Origin: Membranipora membranacea
Taxonomy: Eukaryota; Bryozoa; Gymnolaemata; Cheilostomatida; Membraniporidae
Direction: 5' to 3'
DNA length: 60,000 bases
Assembly (NCBI GenBank): GCA_914767715.1
Contig: OU612070.1
Coordinates: forward strand, 27,146,025 to 27,206,024
Shown here: piece by piece, positions 12,434 through 24,400 of the stretch
How positions within the stretch are numbered: the stretch's first letter is position 1
Layout of the letters: each line of letters opens with the position of its first letter
Notes under the pieces: model-generated
Seen by the model: only the letters and a program-made list of their open reading frames with translations
What the model was told of the DNA's origin: nothing
Database searches by the model: none
Program-made: the position numbers and the translations under genes

Positions 12434-15400
12434 ATGATTGCATCAAGCCGGCTTAGTGGGAGAGTTTTACACAGATCCTTTCGACAGTTACAGCGTGATG
12501 GTGCCTGTCTAAGCAATCTAGTACGTATAGAAACGATGGATCATATATAAGTTGTCATTCAGCTAATATGTATGTGTTATATCTTATATGTCAGATGCAT
12601 TTTGTTGACTACTATCAAAACTCACTTCATTAGACAGGTCAGGACTAGCTAGAAGTAGAAGTAGTCTTAGCTTAGGTCTAGCAGCTCCAACCAGTTCCAG
12701 TCAGGGGGTATCCTTGAACAAATATATTGGTAGGGCTTTGCACCAGCTGAGTTGATCTCTATAGTCACTACTGTTGTATATATGCCAAAATCGGTAGGGC
12801 TCGGCCCAACCAGCTCTCATTGACGATACCCCCCTGGTTCCAGTAGTGAGTAGTAGGTAGAGTAGTAGCAAGGAGCTCCTTGGTAGAAGTATAATAGACT
12901 TAGTTAGAGAAGTGCAGAAGACATCTATCTACTAGGCTAAGTAGTAGTAATATAAACATCATACTTACAATACATCCAATATTAACACAGCTCAGTGGTC
13001 TGGATGGTGTGTGTTATTAGCATAGGCATCTCATCTGGAGTCACAAACATGCATAATTTGCCCATGTCCCATGTATCAACTGGACATAGGGAAATTATCC
13101 ATGTTTGTAACTCCAGATGCCTATGGTTATTAGGGAGTAATAAATCAAAATTACACTTAGTTTTATCAGGGAGGGTGGGATATCCCACCCTCCCTGGTTT
13201 TATCAAGTAGTCTAACTCCTTGGTTTTATCAAATAAACTACCAACCAAGGAGTTTACTTCTATTGCCATATTGATATGTATATATATATATATATATATT
13301 ACTTACTTCATTATACGATTCTTGAAACATGATAAATCTAGTCAAAATACGCCGAGTCTACTCATGTCTTGCATGCTATCAAGTCAGTATGGCGCGCATC
13401 ATCATCCATAGATGCATTCGATTCAGTTTAATATCAGTATCGTATGCCCAGTCGGTGGTGCAACTTACTTGGAGATTGACCAGGTCCAAAAGTGCTAATA
13501 TGGATGCTTGAGATTTCAGCATCATTTTCCCAAATTTCTTGGGAAGCTTTGAGCAGACGAGTCTTGTCTGGTAACACAGATATTACACCAGATAAATGAT
13601 TGCTGAGCGATTGATTATTATGGCATCCATTGATTCACTAGGACTGGGAGAGTGACAGAAAATAAAGTGAAGGCACTCATAGTCCAGTATTGCAATATGA
13701 CAGGGCAATTATGTTATGTTGATATGATCATAGACAGACAATATATTGTGGATCCAACAAGCAGCATGTACAAATCTATGGGAATTTGATTGCTTGATTT
13801 GAACTGCTGTTTGTTGTTACCCTCTGTTTCAACACTTACTATTTCTTTTGTAGGTTGTGCCTCACAAAAACAGAGCTTCCCAGTACTCAAAACCAGTGTA
13901 AGTTCAAATTTTATTACAATGCAAAGGGCAAATTATCATAATACGATCTGAGGTAATCTCATTAACTTGACTTGATGATCATTTAATTTCTGCGAAGCAG
14001 ATCATGAGATGATTGATTTTGGTGATCTCTACCCACAGAGCTATTATATACTCTCTAACTGATTACATACCACATAATTATATAATAGGGAAGAAACAAT
14101 ATTTCAATGTGCTCTGTCCCTAACTAGTGATAGTTTTTTATCAGCTATTTCAAAGTTTTATTGGATGTTGCATTCACCTATCTGCTATTATATAAGCAGA
14201 TTGTCATCAACACAGCTTCCAATGATGAATGTCTCTTGACAGGCTAACACATGGTGGTGTATCTGTTAATATATTATTTTCATATTTTGACAGATGTAAG
14301 ACAGCTACTTTTTCGAATTCAAGGAGGAATTTCCATCTGTCTGTTCGATGCAGTAAGTACAATAAACAATCAGGAATTCAATTTATCAACCGGTCTAAAG
14401 CTGACGATCCCCACCAACATATATGACTAAATATCACACATATTTCGATTATGGGTGGATAACTCGTTGAACTTCATGTTCGATATACTTTAGGTGCTGA
14501 TGCAACAGTAAACTGTCCACCATTCGCTGACTCTATCACTGAGGGCGATATAAGATGGGAGCTGGCAATCGGTGATCACGTCAATGTAGACGATACTATC
14601 GGTGAAGTAGAAACTGATAAAGTAAGTGGCCCTTTTCACATTTTCCAATGAACAGCGTTTATTTATGATCCAGCTATATATTTCTACTTATATATTATCA
14701 CATAGTAAGGATATATCGTTACTCTGTGATAATATGAACAAAATTTGGTCCAGCAATACAGTAAACAGGGCATGTTCTGTACCCTATGGGTTACATTACT
14801 ATGGAAACTAAGTCGTATCAAAGAGCAAAGGGGGAGAGGGGCGGTACCTCCAGTAAATACAGTTTTCCGATATTGCAGTAACACTCCACGTCCACTGCAC
14901 AATTATTACTCTTTGCTCGTATTTCTGATCAACTAAATTTGTGAACTATTTGAGGTGTTGTAGGAACTAATCGATGTATTTATTTTCTTTCAGACATCTC
15001 TGGCAGTGAAGTCCACAGTTAGCGGTACTATTACAGGTTTCCTAGTGGAGGATGGTACTACAATAACACCTGGTACACCCCTAGTAACTATAGCTGTGGG
15101 TGAGGGGGGTGCTGCACCACCCCCTCCAGCTGCTGCGCAAGCAGGTAGGGAATCTCATATTATCATGTCCTGAATAGAAGCTTTGCAGACCTAAGCATCA
15201 AAAATTTGACTCATCAACCCTGAAGGATGGTTATGATAATTTTGGATTTTTAATTATCTTTAGCACCTCCTGCTGCACCTGCTGCCTCGACACCCCCTCC
15301 AGCACAGAAGAGTGTAGAGATACCTACTACACTACCACCTGTGCCTCCCGTACCTTCAGCTCCCATGACATCAACACCTACTTCTCAGATCAAGCCTGTC

Positions 15401-17392
15401 CTCGCCCCGACAGCTGCTGCATCCACCGGAGCACCTGCTGCTCCTTCTAACAGCAGGAATGTGGAACGGGTGAGCAAAACTTACCGCATTCTTATTCTTA
15501 TTCGTGACGCTGCATACCACTTGAAAACTAAAACTCCAGCTACCAACTCTGCCTCGCACAAAACGCAATACCGCTCATAATTTGGAGTTGCTTGCTCCCT
15601 GAAGTGGTGTTCAGAGAGAGGATAACTTTGATATAATTATGAATTACATGTATTTTAAAGGTGAAGATGACTAGAATGCGACTTAGAATAGCAGAGAGAT
15701 TAAAAGAAGCGCAAAACACTTGTGCTATGCTGACCACTTTCAATGAAATCGATATGAGGTAATGTGTAAAACTTTTCCCTGCATTGTGTCTCAGTTCTTT
15801 AGTTTTAGATGTAACTACTTATTATTATGAATGTACAAAAAAAGTTGTTGGTGTTTAACTTTTGTGACCATTTCTGCTGAATATCAGTGTCAATTTGACT
15901 TACAATCATGTTGCTCGTGTTTTTGTCAGTAATGTAATGGAGTTACGCAGCACATATAAGGATGCCTTCCTGAAGAAGCACGGAGTAAAGCTTGGATTCA
16001 TGTCAGCATTTGTGAGAGCGTCAGCGTTCGCTCTCACAGATCAGCCTGTCGTAAACGCTGTTATAGATGGTGGTGATATTCTATACAGAGATTATGTAGA
16101 TATATCTGTGGCTGTCTCCACTCCTAAGGTAAAGCAGCTTTTTTTTATAATTATAAGCATGGCAGTTAGGCTCAATGCTAGGGTAGCCATGGATATATAA
16201 TATGATATATACAAGATATACAAGAGTTTTATATTTTGGTTAGAACATCGACTTCAAAACCTGTTATAAGAATTCCATCATGTGACTCCTGTTTAGACCT
16301 AAGATGAATAAGTGTATACATTGCATCTTAAGAATAGTTTGTATACATTTCTGTGCTTGTTTACACTGCACTCTTGTGCTGTTGAAATTTACATAGAAAT
16401 GTTTTTTTTTATTTGTACAGGGGTTGGTAGTACCTGTGTTACGGAATGTTGAGAACATGAATTATGCACAAGTTGAGAAAGGAATTGAGGAACTAGGAGT
16501 CAAGGTGAGACGTTATGATATTGCTCTACGGCCAGATGTCAATACATTTTAACTCATCATAAATCATAAAAAGCTCTGGTGAGCACATTCACCGTGATGA
16601 GCTAACTTGTCATACCCCGGGGACCTCGTCAGCCCTAGTGATTTTTTCAATTATCTCGACAGGAATTGGTGATATACTGCAACATGTAACTTGGTAACTA
16701 GAGGGAAGTCCCTGTGTATTTAGTATTTGTGAATAATGTTATACAAAAGCTGACTTATGCAAAAGCCCAGTAGGATATTATGTGGTCTTAACTGTTTGAC
16801 TGTGTTGACAGGCAAAAGAAGGTTCTCTAGCCGTAGAAGATATGGATGGAGGTACCTTTACCATTAGTAATGGAGGTGTATTTGGCTCAATGTTTGGTAC
16901 ACCAATCATCAATCCACCACAGTCATCTATCCTAGGAATGCATGGTATATTCAACAGACCGGTGGCTATCAAAGGACAGGTAAAATATATCTGCTTCTGA
17001 ATCATTCTCAACCATCGATTATCAGATAGGGAGTTACGTTGCCCTTATATAAAGAGGACACATTTTATGTGTGATCTCTATGTAATGCGTTTTCATTTAC
17101 CACTCTCCTTTAATCTTGATGGGATTTTTAAACATTCTCTCTTGTGCATCAAAAGAGAGTAATCTTGTTACTACTGCTTCTCTGTTCAGTGTTTGACGAG
17201 AAAAACTGGGAAGCTGTCAAATTTGAGGCTCAATTTTCACATTATTTCCTTTGACAGGTTGAGATCAGACCAATGATGTACGTAGCACTGACATATGATC
17301 ACAGACTCATCGATGGTAGGGAGGCTGTCACTTTCCTCAGGAAAATCAAATCAGCAGTGGAGGACCCCAGGGTACTTCTAGTAGACTTGTGA
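12434..17392 (+). CDS. DLST: Dihydrolipoyllysine-residue succinyltransferase, E2 of 2-oxoglutarate dehydrogenase
   Basis: Eleven exons: 12434-12520, 13854-13897, 14294-14352, 14494-14621, 14994-15144, 15264-15469, 15661-15758, 15930-16128, 16421-16504, 16812-16979 and 17258-17392. Together they encode 452 residues, essentially the length of human DLST. The protein transfers a succinyl group from lipoyl-lysine to CoA in the TCA cycle, in the mitochondrial matrix. The N-terminus ([20 protein letters not shown]) is an Arg/Ser-rich mitochondrial presequence. A single lipoyl domain spans about 65-140, with the lipoyl lysine in GEVETDK at residue 106, the last codon of exon 4. A Pro/Ala linker follows to about 220. 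There is no E3-binding domain, as is usual for animal DLST. The catalytic domain contains [38 protein letters not shown] and the active-site motif DHRLIDG (His423, Asp427). No damage seen. A candidate AATAAA lies at 17982, with an ATTAAA at 17734. Confidence 0.97.
12869..12882. repeat. Micro-palindromic insert CAAGGAGCTCCTTG
   Basis: A perfect 14-bp palindrome, flanked on the left by GTAGTAG and on the right by GTAGAAG (6 of 7 identical). It shares CAAGGAG...CTCCTTG ends with the inserts at 13204-13222 and 31147-31167. Confidence 0.6.
13013..13133. mobile_element. Foldback MITE with 8-bp target-site duplication (hAT-like)
   Basis: The direct repeat GTTATTAG at 13013-13020 and 13126-13133 brackets a 105-bp inverted repeat (13021-13125). 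The left arm starts CATAGGCATC and runs to about 13068. The right arm (13082-13125) ends GATGCCTATG. The arms match over about 44 bp with a 4-bp insertion (TCAT) and a few mismatches. The 8-bp duplication and CA...TG ends are typical of hAT transposons. It has no coding capacity, so it would be non-autonomous. The transcript would fold into a long hairpin. Confidence 0.75.
13160..13229. repeat. Two short palindromic inserts separated by GTTTTAT repeats
   Basis: GTTTTAT occurs at 13160-13166, 13197-13203 and 13223-13229. Between the first two lies a perfect 30-bp palindrome (13167-13196; arms CAGGGAGGGTGGGAT and its complement). Between the second and third lies CAAGTAGTCTAACTCCTTG (13204-13222), an imperfect palindrome like the insert at 31147. 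The arrangement suggests successive small insertions that each duplicated the same 7-bp target. An inverted CCAAGGAGTT follows near 13245. Confidence 0.65.
13279..13299. repeat. TA microsatellite
   Basis: About ten TA units in DLST intron 1. Confidence 0.9.
14692..14735. repeat. Palindromic repeat, family A, copy 2
   Basis: Arms ATATTATCACATAGTAA (14692-14708) and TTACTCTGTGATAATAT (14719-14735), with one mismatch and a 10-nt loop. It belongs to the same family as 443-480. It lies in DLST intron 4. Confidence 0.8.
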
Positions 17393-18402
17393 ATAGAGCA
17401 TCTATAACAGCAGTATGCATGTGACACCCCTGATCTGAGTTTATTCGGAATGCTGAAAGTTGAATCCCCGCTGATGATGATGGTTTTGAATAAGGCTATA
17501 TTTATTTTATATCATGATCCTATTGACAGTAGTTTGTTTTTGAAAACGATTTGTTGATGAATGAATATCTGTTGACTTTAAGACATTGTGTTTTGTCTAT
17601 GGTTGACTTGCTGAGGTGTTTTTCCTTAGAAACATGATCGAACTCGCTTTGTGGTTCAGGCCATCACTGCCAGTCGAGTCCCACTGACTGTTTATGAAGG
17701 AAATTATTTGCGTCATTTGAAAGCTTTGTTGCTATTAAATCTGATATTTCTAATTTTCCGCTTGGTAGCTAACTTAACTTTCTCTGAATGAATTTTTTGT
17801 CATGAAAAATTCTTCCTTGTACCCATGAAAATAGCAATATAAAAGGTTTGAGGAAAATTTATCAAAATACACAATATATCCTGTACAAAAATATAAATAA
17901 TTCATATCTGGCATAATGATGTGAAAGTTTGAATACGTAAATCATAGCGTGAATGGTAACAAAATCAGTGGTAGGGAAAACAATAAAGTAAAAAAAAAGA
18001 TAGAAGTCAGTCTTTAAACACTGGGCTTCACATTATGCTCAGAGCTCAAACAACGAATGCATACAAATACTAATGAACTGACTGGTGAGCGCTTCAAATC
18101 AAGAAATATTATCATTAAACAAAGAGATTCAATATTATGTACATTGTTTCTGCCCATCCGAAGTAGTGATGAGCAAGAAGTTGTTCACCCAGGTCCAAAA
18201 ATAACAATGAGCATAGTGGAGACAAATCCCAAACATTTAATTGATGCACAGTACTATTCAGGAGAGCACCCTCATTGTTAGCAAAATATACCAGCTTTAC
18301 AAAGCTTGGGAAGACATATAAAGATACAGACCAAGTTTGTAAACAAGTATGAATAACAGATTTTTATAAATAATATAATGTTCTCAGTTCTCAGAGCCCA
18401 GG
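17393..18402. other. Convergent intergenic gap between DLST and RGL stop codons
   Basis: About 1.0 kb between two stop codons that face each other. It should hold both 3' untranslated regions and poly(A) sites; AATAAA at 17982-17987 is the best plus-strand signal. A 74-codon open frame at 18057-18281 has no recognisable family and is not called. Confidence 0.6.
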
Positions 18403-21400
18403 TCATGAAGAGCTGGCAGACCCTGTGAATGATTTGTTCTTTAGTAACTTCTTAGGAGTCTTTTGAGAGATTTTTCTGACTAGGAAGGCACATTGAGTGG
18501 ATGTTGTGTCCATTGCATAGTACACATTAGCATCGTTGGGAAATTGTAATTCTGAAACATAAAGATACAATAGGATTACTTAGACAGAAAATATTTGCCG
18601 CAGTGGATATCAGGTTGTTCATTTGCAACAATAATTCATGTAAGCTTTCTGATAATCATAGTTAGGACTTATTATGTCACACTCACCTTTACACTTATCT
18701 GTGATCTGTACGAGACAGAATGTACTGGGGTCGTTAGATTCTGAGTTCTGGTGGAATTTATCCATCACCCTCCTCACCACGGCTAGTGCTCTGTCTTTAT
18801 TAGTCAGCTGTATCAAAACCAAAATATCATTATCAACAAGCAAAACTAAAATTAAAAAATAAGGGGTAAAAAATCTTTTTATCAACACTGTGATTGATTT
18901 GCATTTTGTGTGTACCAGCAGGCCAGAGACAGTACAGAATACGGTTGATAACACTAACAGACATGAGTGACTGGACAGTGATATGATTGCCCATGTGTCG
19001 GGGTCATATTACTGAAACCTCAACAACCGTGATTATTTTCTACTACAGTGAACCTTGTTTCCGCTTCAACTGACTTGTATCAGTTCACAAACTTACACGC
19101 ACATAGCACTGTAGTCTATATGGAGTTAGTATCTGAGGGTACTGAAAGCAAATACAACTCCTGTCATTTGGTTCTAAAGCCAACAAAATTTCTCTGATCT
19201 CAAAATATGCTATACTTTGGAATAAAACATTTTTAGCACCTTATAGTGTAAAGGCTGTAGATCATTTCTCTTACTTAGACCACCCAAAGAGAAGACAGTA
19301 GAAGACTATGGTACTATATATCTACATACCACCATGCTCTTATAGTTGACAGTATCCTCCTGACCGGGTATAAGTAGTGTAACTTTGATAACTCTCCTGT
19401 CTGGGTGACATCCATCACTGTCTCCTGAGCTGATAGAACTCTGCGATGTGATTGGATGAGCTGAGTCACTGGAGGTGGAGCCTATAGATACACCATCTGA
19501 TGGTGTCGGGCTTTTTAGGGCAAAGTTGGCAAACGAAAGGGAGAGGCTGGCAAATGAGGTTCTGTAATGGATAAAAAAATCATGGATTACTCTTCAGTTA
19601 CAAACGAAAACGTTCTCAGTATACATATAAGGAGAGCAAATTATTTGTTTAACGTACAATTTAAATTTTTATCCACAGACCACAGGTCTACTCCTACCAG
19701 GTCTTGGCTATGTTTGACTCACCCTACCTGTTTTTCCGTCACTCAAACATTGCCGCAGACCTGGGTATCGGAGTAGAAATGTGTCATCATCACACTATTT
19801 GCAGACCATGATGTATTTGCTGCACATTTAGATAAGCTTGTATAACTTACACGGAAGATTTGGATAATGTTTTCTGTAGGCTTTTCTCTGATGAGGACGG
19901 AGACTCTATCTCACATGAAAGTGAGTAACTAAAATATAAAATAGTGTTGTGTTAAAAAATAATGACAACTAAACTGAGAAATTGACAGTATAGCGTCGTT
20001 GTATTATGAGTGTGCTGACTGTTTGTCCACGCAAACATGAGCAGCGATCACATCGCAAAGAGCTTTGTACATGAGGAATTCCACCATGATGCATTTCAAT
20101 CACCATTAAAACACACAAGTTGAAGTTTAGAAGTCAAGAAAAGACCACACAGGCTAGGTAGGTTAGTGCTCAGAGCCTAATTCACACATAAGCAAAACTT
20201 GTAGTTGAAAGTCTGAAAAAAAAAATTGGGGTTATTAAACTGTTAGGAATAAAGTTAAAGCTAAGCACTAATGGAAATTATATTACCTTTCCCTAAGATA
20301 GCTAAAACATGCAATGTAATACAAGCATTTATCTCCACCACCGCTTGTAATAAATATCTCAGCTCTCATTAAAAATAGTTATGGTATCAAGAATGATAGA
20401 ATACCTTTGCGAGCTGGGCAATTTGTGGAGTTATCCTGCTACTTGTGCAAGTAAGATAACTCCTTAATTCCCTTGCAAAAACATTACTTTACACTTTTAC
20501 AGCCAAAGATAGTAAGTTGCACAGCATTAAACATGCATAACTTGACAATGCTCTACATTCTTGAGCATAAAGCAAGGAGAAAGCATTAGTTAACTTTTCG
20601 CACACATAGCCTATGATCAACAGTCAGAGGTTTAGCCTTAGAGACCAGCCCATTAATCCTACCTCTCATCCTCTGTGTACACCCTCATAGAGTTGAACCA
20701 GATGCTGAACCTTCTATGCGAGTCTATTTGGTACATCTTTGCAGCTGATTGGAAGAGATTAATCTGAGCCACTATCTCAAACTCTTTGCGCCGTTTCTCA
20801 AAGTTTACTAGCCCTGCGTCTGTGTAATCAGGGAACGCTGAGTCCACCATTGTCAGATCGGAGAGAAATGTACCCAGATATGGCACAGTGCCACAATACA
20901 GGGACGACTGTAATCATACAACAACGCACATTAATGACTGCACTCATGAACTTGATTTGAGTATGGGGTTAAAACCAGTAAGAGCACAGGTGTTTTTTCG
21001 TTAAATTTCTGGATTGTCTGCTCTTAGCACGCAAAAGCCTCCATCTTCACCTGTGATGAATATCTGTCATATTATTTACTCATTTTCATGTTTTTCTAGT
21101 TCCCTGTATACCATTAAAAAGGCGATTATTATAGGTCATGGAGAATAAAAACAAGGGTTGTTTACTTCCTCAAACTTATTTAATCTTGCTTGTAATTGAG
21201 GCTGTACAGTGGATCGACATTTTATTCCAGACTATCATTGGACCATGCTAGAAGAACTGGCCTGGAATAGATGTTTATTATTTTTAATCACGGATGCAGG
21301 AAGTATAGCACCTTATAACCAATGTCAAATAAAAATAGCACAAGACAGAAATTAGAGACAAACAGGGAAACAAAAATTTCCCATTAAAACAACCAACCTG

Positions 21401-24400
21401 GTCATATCGATGTAAACTGTCATCATTTGATGGGCCGCGTGATTTACGACGAACCTGGTTGGACACTTTAGCTGTTCCCTCCTACAATAAATGAAAATAG
21501 CATGATCACATAGTTCAATTATTTTAAAATTGTTTTTGAAATTTGTCTATTGCTAAAAATAGATTTGGCTTTCTATTATTGGCTGTTATAAGGTCCAGTG
21601 TGTAAATAGAGAAGTCACTTATCATCAGGAAAATAAAACAGTCTATGTTGTAGATAGTGATAGATAGTGACAGCCTAGCCTTGTCAGGCGACTACTTTTT
21701 TTGTTATCCCTAAAGTGACAGCCATTGCATAAACCAGATAATGTGCTATTATGTTCTAGAATCTAGAACACATCTTACATTCTTAACGTCAGCCTCTTAT
21801 ATTCAGATTTATAAGAAATAGTGAAGGCAAGGGAAACTTTACGCACCTTCATGAGTAGTTCTCTGCTGGCAATCTGATTACTATCCAGAGAGAATATCTG
21901 AGCTAAATCAGTGTATATCACTAATACATCTTTATTTACATTAGACCACAGCTACAATACAGAAAATAAGTACATCACTACCTTGTGAAGAGCTTACTTG
22001 GCTTCTCTGTTTCAGTTGCGTATAGGTATCGGTTTGGTTCAACAAGTTGAAACTTGAGAATGACAATTTACACAATAAACTTCAGTACAGTTCTACCACA
22101 CCCATCATCAATTTAGATCAACAGTTAAACATAATAGGCATTTGTAGACCTTACCAACAACTTTGATATCAAAGCCAGGATTTCATAGTTTAAATTCAAA
22201 TGTTGAAATCAAACATTTTCCCAATTTCGACACCATAATAATAGTATATCGACATCACAACAATCAATGTGACGTTTTCAGAAGACAAAAAATGGACAAA
22301 ATGATCTGCTCTCCACCGCACAATGGAGCATTCCAACCAGCCTACGTCAGATTTAATCAGCACTTTCTGATCTCGGTTTCATCTGGGTTACCATGGTAAA
22401 ACGTCAGGAATTCTATGCTCTACAGATTACGGCGTATTACATGACTAGCTTAGGGGAGGAGGTTACATACATTTGAATAAAAAAAAAAACCCTCCTCCAT
22501 CACACAGGAGAACAATAGGCCACTTAATCATAATCCTCTACCAACTGCAGCTTTTTATTCGTTTACGCTAATAAGGGAGTAAAAGGAGCTTGCTCTTCAA
22601 TGTAAAGCCGGCTAACCCTGTCTGTGCTGTGTGGGGTCCTAACTCAGCTGGCTAATATCAAGTCACCTCAAACTAGCTAAACTAAACTCTAGCTAACATT
22701 CACTCCTCTAAGGTAGATACTAACCTTTTTCAATCTGAATATTGGGCTGCTTTGTAGACCACTTATGATTGCTCTCAGACTAGAAAAGTTTTTAAGAATT
22801 CTCAGTTCTTGGGCTATGTAGATCCACTTTTCTATTATTTTTGCTCTTTTTGATGATTTTAAGTCTATGTCCTAAAATAGAATAATAATAAGATCGACAT
22901 CATGTCACAACATGTCACATTATATTCATTGCCAAGCACTCCATGTGCTTCCGCCCAAGCTGAGGAAGCAAGGTGGTGTACGGAGGTGGGTCTATCCAGT
23001 ACCAGATATCACTATTTGTACCAGGCTCGGCAGTTGGATGATAGACAATAAAAAAGTGTCAAAACAATAACCTGGTGACAATCCTCCTGATCTCTTCCCA
23101 CCTTCCGACGGACCATATCCTTTATTTTTTTAATCCCCACATGAAACTGACAGCCTTAATAGTGACAGGTCTAACAAATACTGCTAGCGTCACTCTAGAA
23201 GTAACTGGTAACATGACTCGTCAGTTCCTACCTTTAGTATAGTAGAGATAACTGTATAAATAACAGAATTAAACATGGCAATGGTGGCTGCTACACTGGG
23301 ACACTCGTTAGCTTTCTCCCTGCTCCTCTGATTCCAGATAGAACCAAGACACTGATGGGCTTCTAACTTTATAAATAACTCCTACAAAACATACAATCAA
23401 ATCATCAATGAAATGAGCATCAAAGGAAGGGGTATGGATAAATGTTGAGTGTGATTGTACTAAGGAGTTAGAGTCCCCTCTGGCGCATTGGTGTCATATC
23501 CAGTAAATTTACGCAGGTTTGGTAAATGCCGATGTGAAATTGGCATACTAGCTGAGACCTTTAGGTCTACAGACTATGGTCTCTGGTACTACCATATAGC
23601 TAGAAGAACTATCAATCAAAAACTGAAACTCATCCAAGTGAAGAAGACAGTTACTGTGATGAGACCATTGATATACATTCTTAACAATGGATGAGACAGC
23701 TACTCACCGAGTCTATTCTGGTGAGTTGTTCAGCTATCGTTCTGACATTGAGTTGAGGAAACTCGACTATTTCTATAAGTTCACTATGCCGAGATGGTGA
23801 AGAGAGTTTGTGTCCGTGTAATGTGTAACTGCCATCAAACACATCCTGACTGTCCAAACATACGCCATCATCCGCTGTCAATAAAACATAACAATATCAC
23901 ACAATGCATCTGATATGTGAGTTGTCTACCCCAAATGTAAGGTTACAGTTTGCATAGAGTGAAAGAAAACTTAAATGGTTTGCATTGTCTTCCCATCCCA
24001 CTACTATGGTACAGAGCAGCATTCTGTGGCAATGAAATGGGAAAAGGTTCACATCAGAAAAAAAGAATATCAGTGATGACAAGCTCATGAGGTTTCCAGC
24101 TTTGACAAAATTTCAGAGTGTCATCAGAAGTGAGAAGTTGCACCATAATCCCATTCTCCTTATGTATATGAATATGACGTGACGACGTGTATGTTTTGAT
24201 GTTCTGGGTGTAAAAATGAGTAATGCTGTCACCATGAAAGTGCCTTGGAAATTTACGCAATACCTGATTGAAGTCCTGGAAACAGATCATGACAACACAA
24301 TTCATTCCTTTTGTAGCTTGCATGAACTGGTTGAGAGATAAAAAGGCGTTACAATAATTTTGCTGGATATCATGTCAGCGCTAAATTTGTCAGTGGAGTT

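Larger units (their letters stand above)
12521..13853 (+). other. DLST intron 1, rich in foldback and simple repeats
   Basis: This 1.3-kb intron contains a micro-palindrome (12869-12882), a foldback element with an 8-bp target duplication (13013-13133), a cluster of short palindromic inserts separated by GTTTTAT (13160-13229) and a TA microsatellite (13279-13299). No coding sequence is supported. Confidence 0.75.
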
